Below, one piece after another: positions 27,809 to 40,110 of a stretch of DNA of 64,000 bases (the stretch's first letter is position 1; each line of letters begins with the position of its first letter). This DNA is from Iris pallida. Taxonomy: Eukaryota > Streptophyta > Magnoliopsida > Asparagales > Iridaceae. The DNA lies in NCBI GenBank assembly GCA_029216955.1, contig JANAVB010031417.1:18198219-18262218 (forward strand). Reading direction: 5' to 3'. The position numbers were made by a program, and so were the translations under genes. Below the pieces are notes generated by a model, which was given only the letters and a program-made list of their open reading frames with translations, made no database searches and was not told where the DNA came from.

Positions 27809-29450
27809 TGTCACGTCCCGATTCCGTCGAATCGATAGTCGTCCCCCGGGCGTGATGCCGTGCGAACCTAATTTGCGATCGCACAAGGCATAGTCATAAG
27901 GTAATCTGAGACACGAGATCTAAGAGAGTACGCAGACAAATTGATTCACACAATAAGTAAAGAAAACTTGATCTCTTTTGATAATGAACATCTTTTACAG
28001 ACTCCGATACAAGACTCATTGCCGCACGGGCTACAACATGACTCGATTACAAAAGAGTGCCGATGAGATAGCCGTTCCATACATTGCACACATCCCTCAA
28101 TATACAACAAAGTACTCCAGTGACCTGGATGGGAGGGACGCTGAGTCATCTTCCTTGGACTGTCGAGAGCCTTCAAAAGTGGAGTCGCAGAGAAAGTCTT
28201 CGACGCACGGCCGAAGCTTCAAAAGTCACGAACGTCGCCGAGCTAGTTGGTGCGTCCTTCCTGGTTCGCGGGACCTGCAAAGAGCGAGGATCAGCACGAA
28301 CACATGTACTGGCGAATGGCTAATTAAATCCAAGCTCTGCATTTGATTCAAGAAGATTCGTAAACATGTTAGCTAGCTATTTCAATGATCTTTCTAACCA
28401 TCCTGCTCGATTTGCATGTTAACATGTTTTGAGGCAAGCAATGAAATTGTATAACATTAAGAAACTATCATATTCATCCCATGTTTCGTGCACTTGTTAA
28501 GCAGTGAAAAGGGTGTGAAGGCCACTGGCAATGTCAAGCCATCGCGGACTATAGCCCGGTTAGACGACGATCCTTTCGCGTCGGGTAGTGAGCCCTATGC
28601 GAAAGTTTCCACCTAACTCGTGCTGATGAAAGGCTGGCGCTTGCTATTCTCGTTCCTCCCGGGCCGAATCGGTCCCTTGGCCTAGGCAACCGTTCGAGAA
28701 AACTACACATTGTCGACAAGTTGTCCAATGACCGTTTTGCTTACTTAACCGTATTGTTGCGATAAACATTAATCGATTCCTTCATTTCTTTGCATAGGCT
28801 AAGTGGATTTGCATAAGGAACATGTTTTCTAATTCCAATATCAGCAGTTCGATAGCAAGTGTTTCGTAAAGAATCGTGCTACGATTTCTTTGATTCTACA
28901 CTATTATGACAAGCATTCATTTTACTTCGTATATTGAGTTTTGAAGTAGAGGGACGAAGCGAAGGAGGTCAGCCACTCGCCTTAGGCTTGCTTCAAGCGA
29001 GCGACCGGTTGGCTGCGCTGACGTCGCCTACGTGATCACCTGCAATCGCATAAGCAACTGATTAGAACACTGTATAATTCAAGGATATTCGATATGAATG
29101 CGAAGCTCGAAAACTCGTCACGAAAATCCATCAAAAACATTCACAAAAAAAACGCATTCACGAAAACCAAAGCCAAAGCCAAATCAAGTGCGGCATGAAA
29201 ACCAGAGCAATGGGAGGTCTCTCCCGACTCAGCCGCAGAGCCAATCCTCGAGGCGCAACCCGCTGAATATGGGACTTGGATCCGAAGAAGCCATTCCATA
29301 ACGTGGAATGGATCTTAATTCAACCGTTCCCGTTCAATCGACTCGGCCGATTTCGACCTATCGGTCCCGACCGAATCGATAGCGACAGTGTTCCTTTCTC
29401 GCGCACCCCGTGGACGAAAATGGGGCACGATGTAGGGACGGGGCACTACA
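27809..29450 (-). repeat. R4 3' LTR (1642 bp)
   Basis: Starts TGTCACGTCCCGATTCCG and ends GGGGCACTACA. It is closely similar to the split right LTR, with scattered substitutions. Confidence 0.9.
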
Positions 29451-29485
29451 CCATAACCAACTAATAAAAAGTTTCGTCCTCGAAA
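29451..29485 (-). promoter_or_regulatory. R4 pre-LTR motif TTTCGAGGACGAAA
   Basis: The minus strand reads TTTCGAGGACGAAA (29472-29485), then T- and G-rich bases up to the LTR. The same motif stands before the R5 3' LTR. The purine tract itself is poor, perhaps decayed. Confidence 0.6.
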
Positions 29486-29505
29486 CTTAAAAATAGAACC
29501 TACCT

Positions 29506-32500
29506 TTACGAGAATAACGAAGGAAATTTCTTCTTCATTTTCGATTCAAGCTCCCACGTCGACTCTTCGACCGAATGGTTCCTCCAGAGGATGCGGACGA
29601 GCGGGATCGCTCGATTGCGCAGCAGCTTATCCTTGCGTTCTATGATTTAAACTGGCTCTTCAACGTAGGATAAGTCGGACTTTAGCTCCAGCTGGCTAAA
29701 ATCTACCACGTGGCTCGGATCGTGCACGTACTTCCGCAGTTAAGAGACGTGGAAGACATTGTGTATACCTTCAAGCACCGGCGGTAGGACAATTTTATAG
29801 GCCACTGGGGCGACCCGTTCAAGTATTTCGAACGGCCCAACGAATCTCGGACTCAACTTTCCCTTTGCGCCGAACCGAGTAACTCCCCGCATGGGCGACA
29901 CTTTGAGAAATACGTGGTCGCCTTCTTGAAACTCGAGGGGTCGACGATGAACGTCCGCATAGCTTTTCTGACGACTCTGCGCAGTCTTTAGTCTTTCCCG
30001 AATGAGCCAAATTTTCTGTACGGTCTGTTCCACCAGCTCTGGGCCGAGAATCTGCCGCTCTCCGACTTCGTCCCAGCAAATGGGTGATCGGCACTTGCGT
30101 CCGTACAAGGCTTCATACGGCACCATTTGAATGCTGGATTGATAGCTGTTGTTGTATGCGAATTCGGCCAGAGGTAGATGATTGTTCCAGCTTGATTTGA
30201 AGTCAATTGTGCAGAGTCGTAGCATGTCTTCGAGAATCTGATTGACGCGCTCCGTTTGGCCGTCGGTCTGAGGATGGTAAGCCGAGCTGAACTGTAACTT
30301 GGTACCCAGCGTCGACTGAAGGCTACTCCAGAATTGCGACATGCACCGTGAATCCCGATCGGAGACAATGGATACTGGAACTCCGTGCAGCCGTACTATC
30401 TCATCAAGATAAATCTGCGCCAGGCGATCAACGCTCCAAGTAACTTTGATGGCAATAAAGTGCGCTGACATGGTTAGTCGATCGAAGATGACCCAGATGG
30501 CATAATTTTCCTGCGGCATCTTTGGCAGACCAACAATAAAATCTATGCACACGTGCTGCCACTTCCATTCCGGAATTGCCAGATTCTGCATCGCCCCGTC
30601 CGGTCTCTGGTGCTCAGCTTTCACCTGCTGACAGGCCATGCATTGCTACACGAAACGTGCCACATCTCTTTTCATCCCGTGCCACCAAAAGTTTGTGCGG
30701 AGGTCCTTGTACATCTTCGTACTACCGGGATGCAAGGTGTACTTCGCGTAGTGCGCCTCCGATAATATCTCATTTCTAAGTTCTGAATCATCCGGAACGC
30801 ATAGCCTACCCCTCAATCAAAGTATGCCGGTCTCGTCTTCCGCAAAGTCGGTCGTCCTGCCCGTCGATATTAGATCTCGCATTTTTTCAGGTACGGATCG
30901 TCCTTCTGAGCGGTCTTGATCTTTTCAAGCAAGCTCGGCTCTAACTGCAACTTTGCCAACTGCACATTCCAGAATCGGACTCGGAGTTCGATGCCCATCT
31001 CTTCTAGGTCGCGTAGCAGTCTACGGTGGATGGATAACGAGGCTATGTACTTCCGACTCAGAGCGTCCGCCATAATATTTCCCTTTCTCGACGTATAGTC
31101 GATAGTCAAGTCGTAATCCTTGATCAGTTCAAGCCAGTGCCTCTGCCGCAAGTTCAGTTCCCTCCGCGTAAATAGATACTTGAGGCTCTTGTGATCGGTA
31201 TAGATCGTGCACGCCACGCCATAGAGATAGTGACGCCATAATTTCAACGCAAACACAATTGCCGCTAACTCCAGGTCGTACGTGGGATAATTCTTCTCGT
31301 GCAGCTTTAGCTGTCGGGAAGCAAAAGATATCACCTTATTTCGCTGCATCAGCACACACCCCAAGCCCTGACCGGACATGTCGCTGAATATCTGGAAACC
31401 CTCAGTCCCTTCTGGAAGTGCGAGTGTCGGGGCCGAGACGAGCCGTTGCTTTAATTCTTGGAATGAAGCTTCGCAGTCATCTGACCAGTCAAATGCGACT
31501 CCTTTCTGGGTGAGGCGAGTCAGGGGCGATGCGATCTTCGCGAAGTCTTTCATGAAGCGTCGATAGTATCCCGCTAAGCCAAGGAAACTTCGAATCTCGC
31601 TGACGGACGTTGGCCGCTTCCAATCGACGACGGCTTCAACTGTCTTGGGGTCGACCGTAATGCCTTCAGCTGAAATGATGTGTCCGAGGAATGCGACGCT
31701 ACTCAGCCAAAATTCATATTTGCTTCGCTTCGCATACAACTGATTCTCTCGAAGGGTCTAAAGCACGGTCCGTAGATGCTCAGTGTGTTGCTGCTTGCTC
31801 TTCGAATAGACGAGTATGTCGTCGATGAAGACTACTACGAACTTGTCGAGGAATGGTCGGAACACCCGATTCATCAGATCCATGAAAGCAGCAGGGGCGT
31901 TCGTTAGGCCGAACGGCATTACCAGAAACTCGTAATGGCCGTATCGAGTACGGAAGGCAGACTTCGGCACATCGTCCGGCTTTATCTTGAGTTGATGGTA
32001 ATCCGAACGCAGATCAAATTTTGAGAACACCGTGGCTCCTTGAAGCTGATCAAACAGATCGTCTATGCGGGGCAGGGGGTATTTGTTCCGAACGGTGGCT
32101 TTATTCAGCTTGCGGTAGTCGATACAAAGACGCATAGAGCCATCCTTCTTCTTGACAAACAGCACGGGCGCTCCCCAGGGCGAGATGCTGGGTCGGATGA
32201 ATCCCTTGTCGAGCAACTCTTGTAACTGCACGTTGAGTTCTTTAAGCTCTGCAGGGGCCATTCTGTACGGGACTTTCGAGATCGATCGAGTGTCGGGAAA
32301 TGTATCGATAGTGAACTCAATCTCTCGATCGGGCGGCATGCCGGACAGCTCGTCCGAAAATACATCGGGGAATTCTGCCACAACGTCGGTCTGACCCGCG
32401 TTTGCACCATCCTATCGTATGTCTCGAATGGAAGCTAGATAGCCTTCGCACCCGGAATGCAGCATCCGTCGAGCAGATATCGCAGAGATCACCATGCAGG

Positions 32501-32861
32501 TCGGCGACACCTCACCACACGAGTAGTAGAATTCAGGCACTCCAGGTATGCGAAACATGACCTTCTTTTCAGTACAGTCTATGGTTGCGTTGTACGGACC
32601 GAGCCAATCCATCCCCAGAATGATATCGTAGTCCTTAATATTTAGAACTATCGCATCGAGACTGACCTTTTGACCACCTATACAGATGATTCCGTCTTCG
32701 CAGACTAAATTTGCAAGTAGTGGCATGCCCGACGGTACGTTAACAGTAAGATCGAGGCCCAGTGGTGTCAAGAAGAATTTGTGCTCGGCGACAAAGTTCG
32801 CCGATATAAAACTAGGCGTGGCACCTGAATCAAACAATATACGAGCAGGTTTATTATTGAA
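29506..32861 (-). pseudogene. pol: R4 pol: protease, RT, RNase H, integrase, chromodomain-like tail
   Basis: Protease begins with MFDSGATPSFIS (32837). RT shows an intact [10 protein letters not shown] (about 31800-31840). RNase H follows ([25 protein letters not shown]). A one-base shift in an A run near 30880 puts the integrase zinc module in another frame, where stops near 30808 and 30648 interrupt it. The core (29740-30639) has DRLTMSAHF, SDRDSRCMS and [12 protein letters not shown]. The frame stops at 29740 and again at 29647, then reaches ILWRNHSVEESTWE and the terminal TAA at 29506. Other stops separate protease from RT (near 32384) and split RT (near 31758). Several stops are CAG or CAA changed to TAG or TAA. 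Confidence 0.85.
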
Positions 32862-34261
32862 TTATAGTATACCTGTCACGACTGTATCAGATACGAACGC
32901 CTCGTCGCGAGTCATGGCGTAGACGCGGTCCTGAGCATTGGGGCGACGGTCCTGGCTATTCGGTTGTGCGGTCGATGGAGCCCGAGGTGCTTGGCCTCGG
33001 TTCTGATGGTATTGTTGGGGACGTTGGTTCGGCCTAGCTTTCGGGCAGTTCTTTGCGACGTGAGTTGTTTTGCCGCAAACGAAACATGCCCCGTTCTTCA
33101 ATCGGCACTCGACGGCCAAGTGCCCCTCCTTGTGGCAGAACTCGCAGACTACTCGATCCTTCGGCTGGTTGCCGCCTCCGTTGTCGCAGTTTTGACGCTT
33201 GTGTGCGTTGTTGCCTCCCGTATTACTATGACGTTTGTTATTAAAGTGAACAACGCTGGCAGTAGTAAGAGGATACTCGGACTCTAGACGGAGGACATGG
33301 TTGAGTGCCTCGCCCATGGTTTTGTATTCAGGCACCGAGACATGAGCACGGATAGTGGAACGCAGGCCCACTACGAATCGTTTAGCTCGACTCGCAGTGG
33401 TAGGTAGATAGTCTCCAGCAAACTTGGCCAGTTTGTTGAATTCGGACGCATATTGTCGTACAGTCATATTCCTTTGTGTCAACTGCATAAACTCATTTTC
33501 TTTTTCCTGTCGTACGGCTGCAGAAAGATATTCAATCTCGAACGTATTTTTGAATGTCGCCCATGAGATCACCGCCGTCTCGTCTTCACGTCGAATAGCC
33601 CACTTCTGTACAGCCTACCAATCGTGCGCGTTCATTCGAAGTAGAAGTTGAGCACACGTGACTTTCTTCGAGTCCTCGACACCCAGAAGCTCGAACTTAT
33701 CTTCCAGCTCCTCCAACCAGTCGATCGTCACCGAGAATATTTTGTGCCGTTGAAGAAAGTACGACAGCTTTTTGTGAATTTTGACACGTCAAAGTTGAAA
33801 CTTTTCGGTGCCGCAGGTGAGAGCACGGACGTCTCCGGTTCAGCTTCGTTAGATCGAACCGCAGGCTGGGTCACGGCAGGCGTCATCGTTGAATTATTGT
33901 TGTTGCCCATGATCGACTGTACGGTCTGCTGGAGGGTATTCAGCTGCTGCTGCTGCAGCTTGAATTGAGCCTCGAACCGATTCTCAAATTGAGTCTGACG
34001 AGCCTCCGCTTGCTGACGATGGAGCTCGTTTTGACGTTGCTGCATCTCAAGCATCTGCAGCATACGTTGCATCGGATCGTCGGAAGGTCCGACTACGATA
34101 GGCGTCATTCCCGTTGGGTTGACGGAATGCTCGGGTCTAGAAGCACTCGAGCCGCTGGAAGCGCTCGTCTCGTCTTTCGTCTGAGCTCCCGTAACTGCAG
34201 GGAAAAGAAAGGCAACTTTCGTTAGTTTTAGAAAATGTCCTGGGTTCAGCGTATAGAACAA
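32862..34261 (-). pseudogene. gag: R4 gag with CCHC knuckles
   Basis: The N-terminal part (to 33728) is glutamine-rich, with a probable coiled coil (MLQMLEMQQRQNELHRQQ...) before NFDVSKFT. The frame then shifts between about 33570 and 33730. The capsid C-terminal part and knuckles (CEFCHKEGHLAVEC and CFVCGKTTHVAKNC, about 33040-33150) are on the second frame, which ends with a TAA at 32862. The true start codon is unclear: the frame is open upstream of the first ATG, to 34261. Confidence 0.75.
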
Positions 34262-34329
34262 CTCATCTCATCGACACGAGGCCAACGGTTGGAGACTAGA
34301 ACTCGACACTGGAGGCCAAGGACGAAAAG

Positions 34330-34345
34330 CCGTGCTCTGATACCA
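34330..34345 (-). promoter_or_regulatory. R4 primer-binding site, initiator-Met tRNA type
   Basis: The minus strand reads TGGTATCAGAGCACGG, three bases downstream of the 5' LTR. The first 12 bases match the usual plant iMet-tRNA 3' end complement. R4 is the only element here with this site. Confidence 0.85.
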
Positions 34346-34348
34346 TTA

Positions 34349-34635
34349 TGTCACGCCCCGATTCTGTCGAATCGATAGTCGTCCCCCGGCGTGATGCCGT
34401 GCGAACCTAATTTGCGATCGCACAAGGCATAGTCATAAGGTAATCCGAGATACGAGATCTAAGAGAGTACGCAGATTGATTCACACAATAAGTAAAGAAA
34501 ACTTGATCTTTTTTGATAATGAACATCTTTTACAGACTCCGATACAAGACTCATTGCCACACGGGCTACAACATGACTCGATTACAAAAGAGTGCCGATG
34601 AGATAGTCGTTCCATATATTGCACACATCCCTCAA
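34349..34635 (-). repeat. R4 5' LTR, U5-side part
   Basis: Starts TGTCACGCCCCGATTCTG and matches the beginning of 27809-29450 until CTCAA (34631-34635), the left R5 target duplication. Confidence 0.9.
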
Positions 34636-35466
34636 TGTCACTCTCACTTTTCACAAATAGGGGTAAAATGGTCATTTTTGCATTTTTGGGAATTTTAAAA
34701 ATTTTTATTTAATTTTATTGTTATTTGGGAGTTTTTAGAGTCGGGTTCAAATTTCAGCTCATTCCGACTTGTATCGGGGACCTGGGGTAGCTTAGACTCT
34801 AATCGGAACCCAATTTTAAGTTAGACAAGGCCCATAAAATCCCACAAATTAGTCTGGTACCTTTAGATAATTTTTTTCGTGATTTAATCGGTCAATTTGT
34901 AGATTTTACCTTGGCCGTTCCAATCCCGAAAAATTTCTAAGTCAAATTTTGGCCTAAAGGAGGCTTGGAGGGCATTTTGGACATTTGCCAAATGCCCCAA
35001 GCCCCACCTACATGGCCGGCCAGATTTGGAGGACCCTCCCTCTTCATTCATTTCATCTCCACACTCAAAAAAAATTTCCCTTTTAATTCTTCCCCAAACC
35101 TAAACCTAAACTTTTGATTTCATCTCCAAAATTCTTCCATTTTCCTTCCTTTCCACTCAATCCTTCAAGGAGAGGGTGCTAGCTTGGAGTAGAAAGCAAG
35201 GAAGAAGGAGGAGAGTCCAATTTCTATGAATTCTCGTGTCCGATTCGAGTCCTATTGGGTTTAACCTTGGGATCTAACTTTCAAGAGGTAATTCCTTCTC
35301 TAACCTTCTCTTTTTTCTTGTATTTTAGTATTTTAGAACCCATAGGACCACCCCCTTGCGTGAAACCATTTTAGGATATTGTAGAGGCTCTTGGGAGACT
35401 CATTCATGAGTTGGAACTTGTCATTTTGGGTCTTTTTCTATTTTGGACTGATTTGGAAAATTTAGT

Positions 35467-36090
<624 letters not shown>

Positions 36091-36956
36091 AGAGAGTTAA
36101 GAGAATTAGAGAGGAGAGAAGTAGAAGGAATTAAGAGTTTAGAGAAGAGATTGGAGAAGGAAAAATTAGAGATTGAGAGAGGAGTTGAGAGGGAGAAAAG
36201 GAAGAGCCATAGCAGCAGCTAGGGGGGTTTGGGCTGCTGTTCCCCCCCCCCCCCCCCCCCCCCAAATAGCAGTAAAAACAGCAGCAGTAAGATCTGCAAT
36301 AGCAGCAGCAAATAAGCCCGCTTTAGCCCTTTAAACCCCCCACAAACACCCCTATATAAATACCTATATATAAACCTATATATACCAATATATAAACCTA
36401 TATATATCCCCCTAAATAAACCCCCAACTAGTCCTATGTGAGTGGATTAGAGTGTGTGGGTTAGAGCTTAGCAATAGTGAGAAATAGAAATTGTAGGATA
36501 GTGAGTGAGAGGGGGAAATTGAGTTTCGAGTGTCGGAACGCGTCCAAAATTTGATGAGACTTAGATAATATGAATTAGATTTTGTGGGTAGGCTCCCGAG
36601 TTGAAATCGAGATTTCGTGTGGGATTAGGAGGATAGTATCGCACGATATCATTGAGTATCTCACGATACTCAAGATAATTGGTAAATCGACAACATGAGT
36701 CGTAAGATGGACTGGATGTCCACTCTACCTAGGAAGCTTGGTAGGTAATGATAGTGTAGGCTAGTATCCTACTATCCTAGGAAGCCGGGAGTGAAACTCC
36801 TAAGGTAAAGCTACTTGGCCTTAGTACTAGAGTAGAAGGGTAAATAGGATAAATAGGGATAATACCCAATTCTCAACATATGAGTTTAATACTCTAAGAT
36901 ATAGCTAAATTTAGGTTATTATGGTTGGTAATGGTTAGGAATAGTGGAATTGGACT

Positions 36957-37260
36957 AGCTTTGACCTTGGTTGACCACGGTTGACTATTTTGACCAAAAG
37001 TCAACCGAAGCCTAAAATAGCCTAGAACTTGACCAAACTTGACCAGTTGATCCAAAATCAACTGTTAGTCAACGTTAGTCAAGTTTGACCTAAAGTTGAC
37101 CTAAAGTTGACCTAGGGTTGACCAGAGTTGACCAGTTGACCAAAAGTCAACTGTAAGTCAACCGTTGACTTAAATCGACCTAGTTTAATTTCGTTTGACT
37201 TGCATTGACCCAGTTTGACCTAGTTTGACTTAGTATGACTTAATTTTACTTCTAAATCAT
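36957..37260. repeat. Dense TTGAC/GTCAA array in the R5 LTR
   Basis: About twenty TTGAC or GTCAA words in 300 bases, in both orientations, with loose units such as 'ctaaagttgacctaaagttg'. TTGAC is the core of the WRKY W-box; any binding is inference. A matching array is in the 3' LTR (about 47065-47355), and similar GGTCAAC blocks are in the R3 LTR. Confidence 0.8.
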
Positions 37261-38455
37261 TATATTGATACAGTATTCCATCTATAGGTCCTCGAGGCAT
37301 TGTTCTTGGACTCAGTCAATCTATCCATCACATTACAGGCGAGTACATTCTCTGATACTTTTTCAATTTATGATGATTGTTATAATTCATGTAATTAGTG
37401 TAGATATGCTTGTTCTTGACACATTGGTCATACGGATTGGTATTCATGGATCCCGATATGAGGTGTTATTCCTTGTTACCTTGGTATGTCTTGTACAAGC
37501 CCCCTTGTAGTTCTGGTGCAGTATATGGACGCTGATTCTCAAGGAGACTTGCTCCCTTCTAGTAGAATCCCGCGTCGTGACATGTCTTGTTTGGATCCAC
37601 TCTACCAGTCGGGGACGGGAAGCACTAGTGTAGATGTGTGGTCATTATCTACCTTGTTTATTCTTGTAGACCTTGAATAATATCAATCCTACACTCCACG
37701 TAGGATTAGTGGATCATTAGACCTTGTTCAGACCCAAGCCGGCCACATATCGAAGCTAGTACTCACACACCTAGATAGATAATTCTTGATTCTTGTACAT
37801 GCCATGATCAGTTTACTTGCCTTGTTCTAGCTCTAGATTTATAGCTTACCATGCCATGATACTCACATGTACATTCCATAATTTCTTGTATATACTCTCT
37901 ATTTACAGTCTTATAGCTTTTGTCATATCTTGTGAACTGTTGTTAGTTGATTGTACTCGTTCTATCCTGACTGGATATGTTGACAAAATATTACAGATGC
38001 GTATAAGGAGGATTACTGTACCTACTACGGTCCGGATGACGTAGTGGGCTTAGACTTGGAGACCTTGGTCCAGCAGGGCTTAGCTCCGCCTGACGAGACT
38101 TTACTTATTGCTTAGTTAGAGTTATTTGGACTGGACCATGTCTCCAGCTTGCTACTTATGCTTATGTTATTATATTTTGGGATTGTATAACTATATTACT
38201 TTGTGTCTCTCTCTCGTTGTTGAGCTGGATTTTGGACTTGTGATTATATCTATCTAGTCGTCGCGCCATGATTTCTTCCTTCTAGATTGTGATTGAGTTT
38301 ATCAGTATTTCATATTATATACCTCCGTACGGAGATGACAGGTTATTATATACTATTTGTTGGCTAGTAGACCTACAGCGTTCTATGTCGTTTTTACGGT
38401 GTAGGCAAGGCGTTGTCACGTACTTGTGCCCCTACCTAGGGTGCGGGTCATGACA

Positions 38456-38485
38456 CGTTTTTAGTGGTGGCTCATGTAGGTCCGA
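38456..38485 (+). promoter_or_regulatory. R5 U5-adjacent conserved box
   Basis: cgtttttagtggtggctcat followed by gtaggtc, immediately after the 5' LTR. It is the same box as in R1, R2 and R3, in the sense direction. It includes TGGTGGCTCATG nine bases after the LTR, which could serve as a primer site, but I cannot name a matching tRNA. Confidence 0.5.
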
Positions 38486-38772
38486 AGTCGTAATTAGTAC
38501 GATGTCGTAGTGGCGCTCGACTTAGAGTGCTGTTACGAACCTGCGGTACGTATCTAGGATAGGCTATAGGCTAAGTTACTCAATCACAAAAAATAGGAAA
38601 ACTTCCACTTGTTGATCTTTAACTGTCCTTTTTGATATTGATTTTTGCATTCTAATTGTCCTCCTTGATATAATATTTCCTGTGCCGTATTGATTTCCTT
38701 TTTTATTCTATCTTCCGGATGGTGTAGACCAGGTCCCAGCATCCTGAGTCCGCGGACGTGGAGAGGTCTGCT

Positions 38773-40110
38773 ATGACTCGCGGATCTGATCCAGACACCC
38801 CTGTTGCAGTCGGGGTGTCATCCGCAGCTCTTGGGGGCGCTCCTCAGCCAGTTTCGAGGGTTGACCCCGGGATTGCTACGACTATTCCGGCCGCAGTACC
38901 AGCAGTTGGTATGGGCGCTCTTCCTCCTCTTGCACAGCGAATTCCTCCGCCAGTTGCAGACGTACTTCCACCTCCACCTCCTCTGCCTACAGATATTGGG
39001 CAGATGCTTACTTTTCTCCAGCAGATGCTGGAGACTCAGAGAGCCCAGGCCGAGGCTCAGCAGAGGCAGACAGACGCGATGCGTTAGGACATAGAGGATG
39101 CCCATCAGTTGGCCTTTGCAGCCGTGGAGCAGAGGGCTCCGCATCATGGGACGCGTATGAGGTACGGAGATATCCAGGACTTCAAGAAGCTCGGGCCCCG
39201 TGACTTTAGCGGGACTGAGGGTGTGGTCTATGCAGATGATTGGCTCGAGGATATCGAACGGCAGATGAGGGCCTCCCGCCTCGCAGACGACCTGAAGGTC
39301 GAGGCGGTAGGTTTGCAGTTGCTAGATATTGCACGCACCTGGTTCAGGAACGAGCCAGCCCTAGCTGGAGAGGGCCATACTTGGGCAGAGTTCAAGCTTC
39401 TCTTCAAGGAGAAGTTCTTTTCCCCTACAGACAAGATCGACCTGGTGCGGCAGTTCCAGGATCTGCAGCAGGGCAGTTTATCTGTGGAGGAGTACGCCGC
39501 GGAGTTCGGTCGCCTGAGCCGATACGCGGAGTACATGGTTCGAGACTCGGAGATCAAGACGAGCCGTTTCAGGGAGGGGCTGACTTGGGATATCAAGATC
39601 CTCATTCCCTCCTTCTATGAGACTTATACCCAGATCTACGCGGAGGCCCGCAAGATAGAGCGGGAGTGGGGCTTGAAGCCCAAGAGGGAGCGTAATCTTT
39701 TCTCGGGGGCTACTAGCAGCGCGGGGGCTGCTAAGCGCCCTCAGCTTCAGCATCGTTCTTTCCAGCATCACCAGCCGCAGGTTCAGGCCAGGGCACCGGT
39801 CCAGCAGGTGCAGCACACTCAGCAGAGGCAGGCACAGCATGGGGCTCCTTGCAACTACTGCAAGAAGCCTGGTCACATCTAGAAGGTCTGCCGGAAGAGG
39901 CTGGGCGTGTACCTCTACTGCGGGGAGGCTGGACATCAGTTGAGAGACTGTCCTGCGAACCCTCGCAAGGTAGCCCGTGGAGCGGTAGTAGCTCAGAGGG
40001 CATCGGCGAGAGTACCTACAGTGCAGCCGAGGGGTCCACTTTCGACCCAGCAGCAGCGGTTTGTACAGCACCACCAACAGCGGGGTGTTCAGGACAGGGC
40101 TTTTGCTCTT
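38773..40110 (+). pseudogene. gag: R5 gag with CCHC knuckles, two stops
   Basis: The first in-frame ATG is 38773 (MTRGSDPDTP). A proline-rich N-terminus leads to a glutamine-rich helix (QQMLETQRAQAEAQQRQ), then a TAG at 39085-39087. The capsid-like region follows in the same frame (GDIQDFKKLGPRDFSG...WLEDIERQM...FQDLQQGSLSVEEYAAEFGRLSRYA). The knuckles are at about 39849-39955: CNYCKKPGH, a TAG at 39880-39882 in place of the usual Trp, then the rest; in the second knuckle the first Cys is Tyr ([14 protein letters not shown]). There is no intron-like segment at the position of the R2 one. Confidence 0.85.

Noticed and set aside
35090..35115. CCTAAACCTAAAC as interstitial telomere repeat
   Set aside because: Only two imperfect units, present in both R5 LTRs; not a telomere array.
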